Below, in pieces: positions 24,947 through 34,026 of a stretch of DNA of 64,000 nucleotides. Both the position numbers and the translations under genes were made by a program. Within the stretch, counting starts at the first letter, position 1. The number at the start of each line of letters is the position of its first letter. The stretch comes from Pseudomonas kairouanensis. Its GTDB lineage: Bacteria; Pseudomonadota; Gammaproteobacteria; Pseudomonadales; Pseudomonadaceae. The notes below the pieces were generated by a model. That model had not been told where the DNA came from, made no database searches, and was given only the letters and a program-made list of their open reading frames with translations. The stretch lies in NCBI RefSeq assembly GCF_004682055.1, contig NZ_QUZU01000007.1, forward strand, positions 62,001-126,000, given 5' to 3'.

Positions 24947-25433
24947 CGGCGTCCTCCAGCGCGAGGGCGTTCGGGCGATCGCCCCGGATTCCGGTGTGGT
25001 CAAGGACCAGTTCGGTCCTCGTCAATTGCCGAGGGGCCATCGGCAACACCGTGCGCCATTGCACATGGGGCAAGTCCCGGTAGGCCGCCAGCACCCCCAC
25101 ATACCGACTGTGGGGGTCGACACTGAGCTTGAGCACCTTCTGTTCCCCAGGGCGCAGCTCCAACTCTTCGCCGGCTACCCAATCTTTGGACAAAGTTTGC
25201 TCGGCCCGGCCATACAGGCTGAAGAAATCAGCGTTTTCAAAGGCCACGGGGTGCCGCAACGCCAGCAACTGCACCACCACGGGGGACGGGCGACCGTGCT
25301 GGTCGGGGTTGACCTCGTCACTGGCGGTCAGCGTCAGGTCCAGCTTGGTCAAGGTCGAGAAGGGAGAAAAGCTGCTGCAGCCAGCCAACAGGCCCAGCGA
25401 TACCAGCATTGATGCAACGGTAATTCGGTACAT
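24933..25433 (-). CDS. tssJ: T6SS outer-membrane lipoprotein TssJ
   Basis: A 166-residue lipoprotein. MYRITVASMLVSLGLLAGCS has a type II signal peptide with lipobox LLAGC; the residues after the Cys are Ser-Ser, without the Asp that would keep it in the inner membrane. The mature beta-sandwich domain (KLDLTLTASDEVNPD, PVVVQLLALRH) is typical of TssJ, which holds TssM at the outer membrane. The upstream open frame is longer, but the lipoprotein start at 25433 is decisive. It follows fha by 5 bases. Confidence 0.94.
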   Translation of the reverse strand: MYRITVASMLVSLGLLAGCSSFSPFSTLTKLDLTLTASDEVNPDQHGRPSPVVVQLLALRHPVAFENADFFSLYGRAEQTLSKDWVAGEELELRPGEQKVLKLSVDPHSRYVGVLAAYRDLPHVQWRTVLPMAPRQLTRTELVLDHTGIRGDRPNALALEDADAHP

Positions 25434-25438
25434 GAAGA

Positions 25439-26599
25439 TCATCCTGGGTAGGTCGTGTGCAGGGTGCAGACCAGCCGCAGCTGCTGGGAATAGGCAGCGC
25501 AGAAATCCTGGCGAAGGAGCTGCCCGACCAGATGGTCGTTGTCGACCTGGCGTTGGTAATGACGCTGATAGGCCCGCCAGTGGGTGCCATCGGTAACGAG
25601 CCTGGGCGTTTTGCCTTCGCGCTCGAAGCACAGCAGCAAATGGCCCGGAGCAAATGCCGCCAATGCACCGCGTACCGCCGTGCGGCAGGCCGTGACCAAC
25701 GCCAATTGATGGACCTGTATGGCTCGGCATGCGTCCGCCACCGCCGCCTCGGCAGGTAGCGCGCCTGGCTCGGCGTCGCCCAGCAGTGCCGCCACCGTTG
25801 CATGGCTGTCCGTGCCGTGCGTAATGGGGTTACGGTTGCGGGGCACCGGACTTGCCCAACCGGGGTTCAACTCATCGTTCAACTCATCGCGTGTACGCAG
25901 GGTTTGCCGCAAGCCTTCGGTGGTTTGCCTGAACAAGCCCGCAACCTTGATCGCCAGTTCCTCGCGCCCATGGAGATCGAGCGCATCCAAGGGCATGCCC
26001 AATGCCGCGCTGAACCGCCCCCAGAACTCGTCTTGGGTTACCGGTATCGCCTTGGCCACCGGCTCCGGGCCAGGCTCGGCCCACTGTGGCAGGACCAGGT
26101 GATCCGCCTCGACAGAACCGTGTCCTATGGATTGATCGGGTGCCAGCGTTGCAACGGCCAGCGCATCCAGTTCGGCTGACGCCTCACTGCGCTGATGTTC
26201 AAGGTCCAGCGTGCACAGGGGGTCCAGCCCCAGGAAGGCATCATCGGGAATCATTGCGTCAGGTTGGGTCCCTGGGTAGGCCTGTCTTTTCAGGCGAGCA
26301 CGAATTTCTACCGACCCCAACTGGTAGACGTCACCCTCGCAGATCAAGCGCGCCTGTCCCCTGTGCAAGCGTTCAGCACCGCCCGACACGCCGATCCCAT
26401 TGCTGCTGATATCAGTGAGGAAATACTGACCGTTGCGGTAAGTAACCAAGCCGTGATGACTGGATACCAAACGAAGCGGGTCGGCAATGATCCAGTCGCA
26501 GGTCGCACCTCGACCGATGACTCCGCCCGTACCGTCGAACGTCTTGAAGCTCGCCGGATCACCCCTGCTGCCCGCGCACATCTCAAACACTAATTGCAT
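25439..26599 (-). CDS. tagH: T6SS FHA-domain protein (Fha2/TagH type)
   Basis: A 386-residue protein with an N-terminal forkhead-associated domain that reads phosphothreonine: GVIGRGATCDWIIAD, SSHHG and SSNGIGV are the phospho-binding core at about residues 25-85. The C-terminal part (from about 170) is the domain specific to T6SS-linked FHA proteins. The start MQLVFEMCAG at 26599 is chosen because it leads directly into the FHA fold. With the kinase and phosphatase at the operon end, this completes a threonine-phosphorylation switch. It sits between the small lipoprotein gene and tssJ. Confidence 0.93.
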   Translation of the reverse strand: MQLVFEMCAGSRGDPASFKTFDGTGGVIGRGATCDWIIADPLRLVSSHHGLVTYRNGQYFLTDISSNGIGVSGGAERLHRGQARLICEGDVYQLGSVEIRARLKRQAYPGTQPDAMIPDDAFLGLDPLCTLDLEHQRSEASAELDALAVATLAPDQSIGHGSVEADHLVLPQWAEPGPEPVAKAIPVTQDEFWGRFSAALGMPLDALDLHGREELAIKVAGLFRQTTEGLRQTLRTRDELNDELNPGWASPVPRNRNPITHGTDSHATVAALLGDAEPGALPAEAAVADACRAIQVHQLALVTACRTAVRGALAAFAPGHLLLCFEREGKTPRLVTDGTHWRAYQRHYQRQVDNDHLVGQLLRQDFCAAYSQQLRLVCTLHTTYPG

Positions 26600-26615
26600 G
26601 ACAATGCTCCCCAGT

Positions 26616-26747
26616 TCAGTGGCCGCGACGGGCCGCCTGGGGATCACCCAACGGACGGTAGTCGGCATCATCGAAGACGTAATTGGCGCTACAGCCGCTC
26701 AGCAAACACAACGCAAGCAGCACGGCTTGCCAGAGATGAAAAGGCAT
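26616..26747 (-). CDS. 43-residue lipoprotein inside the T6SS operon (OrfX position)
   Basis: Reading the minus strand from an ATG at 26747 gives 43 codons ending at TGA 26616. The product opens MPFHLWQAVLLALCLLSGCS, a type II signal sequence with lipobox LSGC, leaving a mature lipopeptide of only 25 residues: CSANYVFDDADY followed by RPLGDPQAARRGH. GGGAG lies 7 bases upstream of the ATG. It sits between the sigma-54 activator and fha, exactly where P. aeruginosa H2-T6SS has a tiny uncharacterised gene (PA1664). Function unknown. A real gene is supported by ribosome site, lipobox, position and compact spacing (16 bases to fha). Confidence 0.8.
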   Translation of the reverse strand: MPFHLWQAVLLALCLLSGCSANYVFDDADYRPLGDPQAARRGH

Positions 26748-26789
26748 CGGTTATCTCCCAAAAAAGTAAGGTTTGCACACGCAGATCAT

Positions 26790-28298
26790 TCAGCACTCCT
26801 CGCGCACGTTTGCATCCGGGATCTTCAAGCGCGCCAGCCGGTACAACAGCGTGCGGCGCGCGACCCCCAGTTCGCGCGCGGTACGGGTGCGATTGCCGCG
26901 ATTCTTATGCAGGCAGTCGATCAGGAAGGCCCGTTCCACCCGCTCCATGCGTTGGCGCAGCGTGGTATCCACGCTCGCCGCGGTGGATGCCACAGGCAAG
27001 GACAGGTGCGCGGGCAGGATCACCGCGTCGTCGCAGAGCAGTACGGCACGCTCTACCCTGCATTTGAGTTCGCGCACATTGCCTGGAAAGCCATGGCTCG
27101 CCAGCTGGTCAAGGGCGTCGTTCGACCACTCCACCGGCGCACGCCCAAGGGCGATGCAGGCCTTGTGGGCAAAGTCCCTGGCCAGCAGCCATATGTCGCC
27201 TTCGCGCTCACGCAAGGGGGGCAGATCGATCGGGAACTGCGCCAGCCGATAAAACAGATCTTCGCGAAACGTACCCTGGGCGACCATGGCACTCAGGTCG
27301 CGGTGAGTCGCGGCAATGATGCGCACGTCGACTTTATGGGCCGCGCTGGCCCCCAGTGGACGCACCTCGCCTTCTTGAAGCACACGCAGCAGCTTGGCCT
27401 GGAGCGACAGCGGCATGTCGCCGACCTCATCCAGCAGCAGCGTGCCGCCGTGGGCTGCGTCGAATAGCCCGGCGTGGTGACGTTCGGCGCCGGTGAACGC
27501 GCCTTTGCGGTAGCCGAACAGTTCGCTTTCCAACAGGCCTTCGGGAAAGGCCGCGCAGTTCTGCACCACAAACGGTTTGCCTCGGCGCGGCCCGGCAGCA
27601 TGGAGCGCCCGCGCCACCACCTCCTTGCCGGTGCCGGTTTCGCCGCGCAACAGCACGGTATACGGCGTGTTCAGTACCTTGTCGATCAGCCGGCAGGTTT
27701 CCCCCATGGCCGTGCTGTTGCCGATCAGGCCGAACCTCCCAGGAGGCGCAGGTTCACTGCGCGCAGCCAAGGACCTAGGGCGCATGCGCTGCCTCAACGC
27801 CAGTTGGTTCAAGGCAAAGCTGCCCAGTTGGCCCAGGGTGAAAACGTAGTCCTGCAAGGGTCTGGACCGGTGGCTGGCACACAGCAACAGACCGGCGATG
27901 GCGTTATGCCGATCGAGCAGTGGCACGCAGGTCAAAGAACGCCATGGCGTATCCGTCGCGGGTAGAAATCCGCTCTCGTAGGGGCTGCCGGTCACATTGT
28001 CCAGGCTCAGGGCACGGCTCTGCTTGAGCACAAAGTGCAGCAACTGCTCGTGTCGGAAATCGGCGGTTGAACGCGGTGCCCCAGGCAAATGCTGGGCGAT
28101 CAGCGCAAGCCGGCCGGTCGTCTCGTCGCACCGGTACACCTGACTGAGTTCGCACTGGCTCAATTGGGCGGCGGCGGCTGCGCACAGGTCGGCCAAGGTG
28201 GCCTCCTCGCCTTCGATACCCAGGCGGGCAAACCAATCCAGCAAGGCATTGGCGTACACCAACGGCTCGGGCAAGTGGGTCAACCGAAGGTCCGTCAT
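26790..28298 (-). CDS. sfa2: Sigma-54-dependent activator of the T6SS cluster (Sfa type)
   Basis: A 502-residue enhancer-binding protein. Residues 1-170 look like a GAF sensor domain; then an AAA+ domain with Walker A GETGTGKEVVARA, the sigma-54 contact loop GAFTGA within FGYRKGAFTGAERH, and GGTLLLDEVGDMPL as Walker B; then a Fis-type helix-turn-helix (NRTRTARELGVARRTLLYRL). All parts needed to activate RpoN-dependent promoters are intact. The ATG overlaps the tssH stop. Its probable targets are promoters in this cluster; dyads and possible -24/-12 elements lie in the tssA-hcp intergenic region. Confidence 0.93.
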   Translation of the reverse strand: MTDLRLTHLPEPLVYANALLDWFARLGIEGEEATLADLCAAAAAQLSQCELSQVYRCDETTGRLALIAQHLPGAPRSTADFRHEQLLHFVLKQSRALSLDNVTGSPYESGFLPATDTPWRSLTCVPLLDRHNAIAGLLLCASHRSRPLQDYVFTLGQLGSFALNQLALRQRMRPRSLAARSEPAPPGRFGLIGNSTAMGETCRLIDKVLNTPYTVLLRGETGTGKEVVARALHAAGPRRGKPFVVQNCAAFPEGLLESELFGYRKGAFTGAERHHAGLFDAAHGGTLLLDEVGDMPLSLQAKLLRVLQEGEVRPLGASAAHKVDVRIIAATHRDLSAMVAQGTFREDLFYRLAQFPIDLPPLREREGDIWLLARDFAHKACIALGRAPVEWSNDALDQLASHGFPGNVRELKCRVERAVLLCDDAVILPAHLSLPVASTAASVDTTLRQRMERVERAFLIDCLHKNRGNRTRTARELGVARRTLLYRLARLKIPDANVREEC

Positions 28299-30856
28299 TG
28301 GCTGTACTCGCAGACCGGCTGCCCGTGGTCATCCAGTTGGGCATGCACACGCGCCAAGGTCTCGCCAACGGCCAGGGCGTGCAGCACGCGGTCGACGATC
28401 TGGGGCAGCAGGCAAGCGTCGATCCATCGATCGATATACCGCGCGCCGCTGTCGCCATGGGCGCAACGCTCGGCCATGTGTGTGACCAGTTGCGGCGAGT
28501 AGCTGAACACCATGTGACGCAACTGCAATCGCTGGCCAAGGCGCTCAAGCTTGAGCTTGACCAGTTCACGCAGCACTTCAGCGCTGATCGGGTAGTACGG
28601 CACCACGCGCATCCGCGCCAACAACGCCGGCTTGAAGTGTTCGCGTAACAACGGACCTATCGCTGCCTCCAACGCCTGGGGCTCCGGGCGCTGGCCATCA
28701 ATGCACAGATCAGCGATGCATTGGCTGCCCAGGTTGGAGGTCATCAGGATCAACGTGTTGCGAAAATCAATTTCCCGGCCCTCACCGTCATTGGCCAAGC
28801 CCTTGTCGAAGATTTGGTAGAACAGGTTCAACACCTCCGGGTCAGCCTTCTCCACCTCGTCGAGCAACACCACCGAATACGGACGTTGGCGCACAGCTTG
28901 CGTAAGCACCCCGCCCTCGCCATAACCGACATAGCCTGGCGGCGCGCCGATCAACCGCGACAGCGAATGCTTTTCCTGGAACTCGGACATGTTGAGGGTG
29001 GTGACAAAACGCTCTCCCCCGTAAAGCAAATCGCCCAGGGCCAACGCGGTTTCGGTCTTGCCCACGCCGCTAGGCCCCACCAACAGGAACACCCCCATGG
29101 GCGCGTCAACCTTGTTCAACCCAGCTGCGACCGCACGCTGGTTACGATCCAGGGCGCGTACGGCGTGCTCCTGACCGAGGATGCGAGCCCGTAATGCGTC
29201 GGCAAAACCCAGCACACGCTCACTGTGTTCATGGGCCAGTTGCCTGACGGGGATACCGGTCCACGCGCTGATCACTTCGGCGATCAGGCGCGGGCACACG
29301 TCAAGGCTGACCAGTGGCTGTTCACGCTGATGAACGAGGAGTTCTTCCCGTTGCACAGCCAAGGCGTGTTCAAGGTCATCGACGCCCTGCCCCGCACGCC
29401 GGGCTAGCTCCAGTTGCCCACGCAAGGCGAGTACGTTTTCGGCCAGCGCTTGCTGCAAATGCCAGGCGTTTTCCAGAAGCTGACGCTCGCCTTCGACCAC
29501 GTCCAGGCGCCTATCCAGATCACCCAAGGCCTGTTCATCCACGGGTAGCCCGGCGTCCCTGTCGCGCATCAATGCCTGACGCCGTTGCACGCCTTCGGCC
29601 TGTTCCGCGCACAGGCTCTGCAATGCGGCCGGTGCGGTCACCTGGCTGATGCGAACACGGGCACACGCGGTATCCAGCACATCCACGGCCTTGTCGGGCA
29701 ACTGACGCCCCGCCAGGTACCGCGCGCTCATCTGCGCCGCCGCAACTACGGCATCGTCGCGCACATACACCCCATGGCTGGCTTCGTACAGCGGCACCAG
29801 GCCACGCAGGATCACCACCGCTTGCTCGACGCAAGGTTCTGCAACCTGCACAGGCTGGAAACGCCGTGCGAGTGCCGGGTCTTTTTCGAAGTAGCGCTTG
29901 TATTCCGACCAAGTGGTGGCGGCGATGGTGCGCAGTTCACCACGGGCGAGTACCGGCTTGAGCAGGTTGGCGGCGTCGGACCCGCCCGCCTGCGCGCCCG
30001 CCCCCACCAGGGTATGGGCTTCGTCAATAAACAGGATCACCGGCGTGGGCGAAGCACCCACTTCTTCGATCACGCCCTTGAGCCTGCGCTCGAACTCGCC
30101 CTTGATACTGGCACCGGCTTGCAGCAGGCCCATGTCCAGGCTTAACAACCGTACGCCCTTGAGCGGTTCCGGCACCTGGGAGCCGGCAATCCGCAAGGCA
30201 AGGCCTTCGACCACGGCGGTCTTACCCACCCCGGCTTCACCCACCAGAATCGGGTTGTTCTTGCGCCGACGCACAAGGATGTCGATCATTTGGCGAATCT
30301 CGGTATCACGACACGCTACCGGGTCGATACTGCCCTCATGGGCCTGTCGTGTCAGGTCGCGGGTAAAGCGTTCCAGCAACGACTCTTCATTGGGTGCAAC
30401 AACGCCAGCGGGTTGGCCTACCAGGAAATCACGCACACGTTGCGCACTCAATCGACTCAGTAACGCCTGATAGCCCATGCCGGCGTGCAGCTGGGGGTGA
30501 GCGAGCAGCGCCAGCAACAACGCCCCATGGTCCACTTCGGTTTGGCCAAGTTCCAGGCGAGCCACCATCAGCGCCTGTTGCAACCAGTGCACCAGGGCCT
30601 GGGCGAACACCGGATTGCGCGACGCGCTCGTTTCGCTGCGGGGTTGAAGCACGGCGTGTAGCTCACTGGCCTCTATCCCGGCATCGGCCAGCGCCCTCGC
30701 CAGAATGCCATCCTGATGCTCCAGCAAAGCCAGCAGCAGGTCTTCCACCAATACCTCCCGGCCGCCACGCAGCACACAGCGTTCGGCCGAGCGCTCAAGG
30801 TCTCTGCGGGCCTGGGGGGTCAATGTCTGGAGCAGTTGTTGCAAGTTAACATTCAT
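28295..30856 (-). CDS. tssH: T6SS AAA+ unfoldase TssH (ClpV)
   Basis: An 853-residue Clp/Hsp100 ATPase that disassembles the contracted TssB-TssC sheath for reuse. It has an N-terminal Clp repeat domain, a first AAA+ module (GEAGVGKTAVVEG, FIDEAHTLVGAG), a middle coiled-coil region (about residues 400-520) and a second AAA+ module (GPSGVGKTETALALG, LLDEVEKADPEVLN). The second ATG, at 30856 (MNVNLQQLLQ), has AGGGA at a good distance, whereas the first, at 30865, has its purines only 1 base away; start is therefore set at 30856. It directly follows tssG. Confidence 0.95.
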   Translation of the reverse strand: MNVNLQQLLQTLTPQARRDLERSAERCVLRGGREVLVEDLLLALLEHQDGILARALADAGIEASELHAVLQPRSETSASRNPVFAQALVHWLQQALMVARLELGQTEVDHGALLLALLAHPQLHAGMGYQALLSRLSAQRVRDFLVGQPAGVVAPNEESLLERFTRDLTRQAHEGSIDPVACRDTEIRQMIDILVRRRKNNPILVGEAGVGKTAVVEGLALRIAGSQVPEPLKGVRLLSLDMGLLQAGASIKGEFERRLKGVIEEVGASPTPVILFIDEAHTLVGAGAQAGGSDAANLLKPVLARGELRTIAATTWSEYKRYFEKDPALARRFQPVQVAEPCVEQAVVILRGLVPLYEASHGVYVRDDAVVAAAQMSARYLAGRQLPDKAVDVLDTACARVRISQVTAPAALQSLCAEQAEGVQRRQALMRDRDAGLPVDEQALGDLDRRLDVVEGERQLLENAWHLQQALAENVLALRGQLELARRAGQGVDDLEHALAVQREELLVHQREQPLVSLDVCPRLIAEVISAWTGIPVRQLAHEHSERVLGFADALRARILGQEHAVRALDRNQRAVAAGLNKVDAPMGVFLLVGPSGVGKTETALALGDLLYGGERFVTTLNMSEFQEKHSLSRLIGAPPGYVGYGEGGVLTQAVRQRPYSVVLLDEVEKADPEVLNLFYQIFDKGLANDGEGREIDFRNTLILMTSNLGSQCIADLCIDGQRPEPQALEAAIGPLLREHFKPALLARMRVVPYYPISAEVLRELVKLKLERLGQRLQLRHMVFSYSPQLVTHMAERCAHGDSGARYIDRWIDACLLPQIVDRVLHALAVGETLARVHAQLDDHGQPVCEYSQ

Positions 30857-30867
30857 CCTATTCATCC

Positions 30868-31875
30868 CTATTGAGCGTTGCTGGCCACGATGACCACTCC
30901 GTCGGCGCGCTCATGCGCCAACCAACTTGTCCACCCCAGGCGGCAGGGGTTGTACTCGCCAAGGTGCAGCGCCCGAATCTCCTCCTTGGCCAGCACCAGG
31001 TGCAGGTCATAGTCCAGCGGGTCACGGGTGGTCAGCCGCACCAGTGAGCACAGCGTTGGGAAGTCCGGCCCTGTGGGCAGAAAATCGTGAAAGCGTTGCC
31101 AACCGAGGTCCTGGATATGCACCCTGAACTTGCCACTGCGGTCGGCGACGCGTTGGCCCAACACCTGGTCATGACCCAGCCGGCTATTGCCCTTGCCCAG
31201 TTGGTTGCGCTGCGCATGGGTGATAACCACCGTGCGTTCAACCCATTGCTCTATAAACAAGCGGGTGTAGTTGAAGTAGTGGCGCAGCACCGTTTCGATC
31301 AACGCGGCCGAGTGCACCCGCAAGCTCAACAAACCCAGGTAGGGCAACAGCCGTTTGCAATCCAGCTGCGCCGTGTTGCGCAGGTGCTGGCTGCCCAGCC
31401 CCATCAAGGCAAACATCTGCGCGGAAAAAGCATCGCCGGCGCCAGCCTGGAAACACGCCCGATAACGGTATTTGCGCCATATCGGCAACATCAGCCGTTG
31501 CAGGCGATGGTGAAACAGATCCAGAAAATCGCGGGTTGGATTCCCGCCCGGACCGTCGGCAAGCGCCTGCTCGCCATAAAATGCCGGCAAAGGCGAGCCT
31601 GCCCCACACAGGCCCAACACGTTGATGCGCAGGCGCGCGCGCAGTAGCTCGTGCTCAATGAAAAACTCCACCCGGTCGATATCGTGTCCGGGAAAACCAA
31701 GGCCCGGGTTGGCCTGGAATTCCAACAGGTCGTACAGCGCGCGCTCATCCAGCAGAGGGTGGGCATCACGCAAGCGCTCGATCACCTGCAACATCGCCTG
31801 GAACAGCGAGTATTCGCGGATGACACGGGATAAATCAGTCAAAGCAGGGGCTGCTGGCCCATCCGGGGTGGCCAT
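30868..31875 (-). CDS. tssG: T6SS baseplate protein TssG
   Basis: A 335-residue TssG (ImpH/VasB) protein, which pairs with two TssF molecules in the baseplate wedge. Recognisable stretches are SLFQAMLQVIERL, FLDLFHHRLQRLM and the C-terminal GWTSWLAHERADGVVIVA. The start MATPDGPAAPALTD at 31875 lies within tssF, giving a 37-base overlap and tight coupling of the two wedge proteins. Confidence 0.92.
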   Translation of the reverse strand: MATPDGPAAPALTDLSRVIREYSLFQAMLQVIERLRDAHPLLDERALYDLLEFQANPGLGFPGHDIDRVEFFIEHELLRARLRINVLGLCGAGSPLPAFYGEQALADGPGGNPTRDFLDLFHHRLQRLMLPIWRKYRYRACFQAGAGDAFSAQMFALMGLGSQHLRNTAQLDCKRLLPYLGLLSLRVHSAALIETVLRHYFNYTRLFIEQWVERTVVITHAQRNQLGKGNSRLGHDQVLGQRVADRSGKFRVHIQDLGWQRFHDFLPTGPDFPTLCSLVRLTTRDPLDYDLHLVLAKEEIRALHLGEYNPCRLGWTSWLAHERADGVVIVASNAQ

Positions 31876-33617
31876 AGGTACACGTCTCCTTGTGTGCTGA
31901 TGACTCGTAGTTCGTGGTAGGCATTGAGGCTGGCATACAGCGCAAAAAACTCGTTGAGCACCGACGTGAACACAAACACCTCGCCCTGGCCGAGAAAGCC
32001 TTGGCAATCAACGCTCAGGTCGATGCGCACGCCGCGATACGGCAACCCACGGTGCAAACGGTCGACCGCCACATGACGGATGGAGCGCAATGCATCCAGG
32101 CGCAACCGGCTGACCTTCTGTGCCTGACGGTCGTGAAAGCGTGGCAGGTCATAGGTTTCCAGAATCACTTTCAAGGCATTGATGTCGCTCAGCGACAGGT
32201 AGTTGAGCGACAGGTTACTGATCAGTCGCCAGAGAAAATCCTGGTCCAGTGGCGGAGTGAAACTCGGCGTCGGTACGCTGATATTGCGAAACGACAACCC
32301 TTGCGGTGTCTGCTCGCAGGGCTGGTTGATCGCCCCGGCCGGCAACTGCCTGGGCAGGTTTTGGTTGGTGCAGGTCAGCTCGATGGACAGCGTTTCCGGG
32401 GCTCGCCCCGGCCCGCCGCCGAAGCACAGCCAGGTTTCAAGTTCATCCTGCCCCGACAAGCGTTGGCGAAGGCTATAGCTGGGGGCTGCTGCCAATACGT
32501 CGCCATCATGATCAAAGGACTCGAACGGGACATACGTGCGATAACCCAGCCCGCCAGGACGCCAGCCCGTAACGCTGTCCACGGAAAAGACACTGGCATG
32601 CCCACGCGCATATTCGCCGGGTATCAACAGGTATTCATCCTGCTTGCCGTCCAGGCGAATGGGCACTGCATCGTGCTTGAACAGGTTGACGATGGGTGTG
32701 CAATACAGCTTCACGTTATCCAGGCCAACCTGCGCGGGCTCATGCCCCTGGGTGCGCAACTCGAAACGCAAGGTCACGCCAAACACCTGCTTGAGCAGTT
32801 CGGCGGGCAACTGCTGGACGACACCCAGGCCACCCACGTCGACAAACAGGTATTTTTCAGGAAAGGCGAAGTACTCCTGCAAATGCCGATAACCCCGAAA
32901 GGTATTCGGTGGGTAGGGAATCAGCGCCTGATCCTCGTCAAACCCCACCGGCTGTACGGCGTCGGCCCCCACTCGCATCGACAGCGGCTGGCCATCAGCG
33001 CCCCTCACCGGCAGGCCATTCTGGTCGTGTGGCACCACCTCGATGCACTCAAGGTGGCGCAGCAGGCTCAGGTAAAGGCCCTGGCTGATGTAAGGCTCGC
33101 CCGCCAGATGCAACCGCAGCCGGTCAAACCCGCAGCCGCTGAAATTGCCCTCGACGCTCAGCTCAAGCCGCAGGCTCATTGAAGTGCGCGGTCCTTGGAT
33201 ACGGTACTCCACGGCACTCAGTTGCAGCGGCAAGACCTGGGTGGCGTAGCACGTCCGAAAACGGTATCGCTCACCCTGGACGGCTGCACTTTCGACCGGT
33301 GTATCCCGCGCCACCCTCACACCAGCGCCTGCATGCTTGAGCGGGTCGAACTGCAACATACTGAACGACGGCAGCGGCCGCATGTAGTTGGGCCAAAGCA
33401 GATGCATCAGCGAATGGGTCAGCTCCGGCAATTCGTCATCCAGTTTCTGGCGCAAACGGCCGGTGAGGAACGCGAAGCCTTCCAGCAACCGCTCTACATC
33501 GGGGTCCTGGCCGGGTTCGGCCAGAAACGGCGCCAGCGCTGGATTGCGTTCGGCAAAGCGCCGGCCCAATTGCCGTAAAGCGCTGAGTTCACTTTGGTAA
33601 AACCGGTTAAACGACAT
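31839..33617 (-). CDS. tssF: T6SS baseplate protein TssF
   Basis: A 592-residue TssF (ImpG/VasA) protein. The N-terminus MSFNRFYQSELSALRQLGRR followed by ERNPALAPFL and DPDVERLLEGFAFLTGRLRQ is diagnostic. It builds the wedge with TssG and TssE around the spike hub. The ATG at 33617 overlaps the end of tssE by 11 bases. Full length. Confidence 0.95.
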   Translation of the reverse strand: MSFNRFYQSELSALRQLGRRFAERNPALAPFLAEPGQDPDVERLLEGFAFLTGRLRQKLDDELPELTHSLMHLLWPNYMRPLPSFSMLQFDPLKHAGAGVRVARDTPVESAAVQGERYRFRTCYATQVLPLQLSAVEYRIQGPRTSMSLRLELSVEGNFSGCGFDRLRLHLAGEPYISQGLYLSLLRHLECIEVVPHDQNGLPVRGADGQPLSMRVGADAVQPVGFDEDQALIPYPPNTFRGYRHLQEYFAFPEKYLFVDVGGLGVVQQLPAELLKQVFGVTLRFELRTQGHEPAQVGLDNVKLYCTPIVNLFKHDAVPIRLDGKQDEYLLIPGEYARGHASVFSVDSVTGWRPGGLGYRTYVPFESFDHDGDVLAAAPSYSLRQRLSGQDELETWLCFGGGPGRAPETLSIELTCTNQNLPRQLPAGAINQPCEQTPQGLSFRNISVPTPSFTPPLDQDFLWRLISNLSLNYLSLSDINALKVILETYDLPRFHDRQAQKVSRLRLDALRSIRHVAVDRLHRGLPYRGVRIDLSVDCQGFLGQGEVFVFTSVLNEFFALYASLNAYHELRVISTQGDVYLWPPRMGQQPLL

Positions 33618-34026
33618 CAGGCATAACCTCGATGCGCCCCGCATCACACAGCCGCGCCGTGAACGCTACAAATTGCTCAACGCCGTCGACCTTCAATGTG
33701 CCCTCAATGGCAAACGCCAGGGCCAATGGGTCAGCCCCCTGTGGCAACACCTGCACGCGAACATGCTTCAAGCGCGGCTCATAAGCCCGGATAAAGCGCT
33801 CGATCAACAGCCGCGACTGGCTCAATGAGTCATGCCGGCTCAGGCTCATGTCATTGAGATCAGGCAAACCGTAGTCCGCCAACGTCTGCACGCTGCCTGC
33901 GCGAATGCTGAGCATCTTGCCCAGATGCACAGCAACCGATGCCACGCGACAGGCTGGGCGCGCTGACGGGCGCTCCAGACGCTCAAAGAGGCTCGATTGG
34001 TGGGGCGTCCCCTGGCCTTTGCTCAT
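33607..34026 (-). CDS. tssE: T6SS gp25-like baseplate protein TssE
   Basis: A 139-residue homologue of phage T4 gp25, which starts sheath assembly on the baseplate. Typical features: an early SLFERLERP, the central YGLPDLNDMSLSRHDSLSQ and a C-terminal EGTLKVDGVEQFVAFTARL. Its ATG overlaps the tssC stop by 4 bases. Confidence 0.93.
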   Translation of the reverse strand: MSKGQGTPHQSSLFERLERPSARPACRVASVAVHLGKMLSIRAGSVQTLADYGLPDLNDMSLSRHDSLSQSRLLIERFIRAYEPRLKHVRVQVLPQGADPLALAFAIEGTLKVDGVEQFVAFTARLCDAGRIEVMPDVV

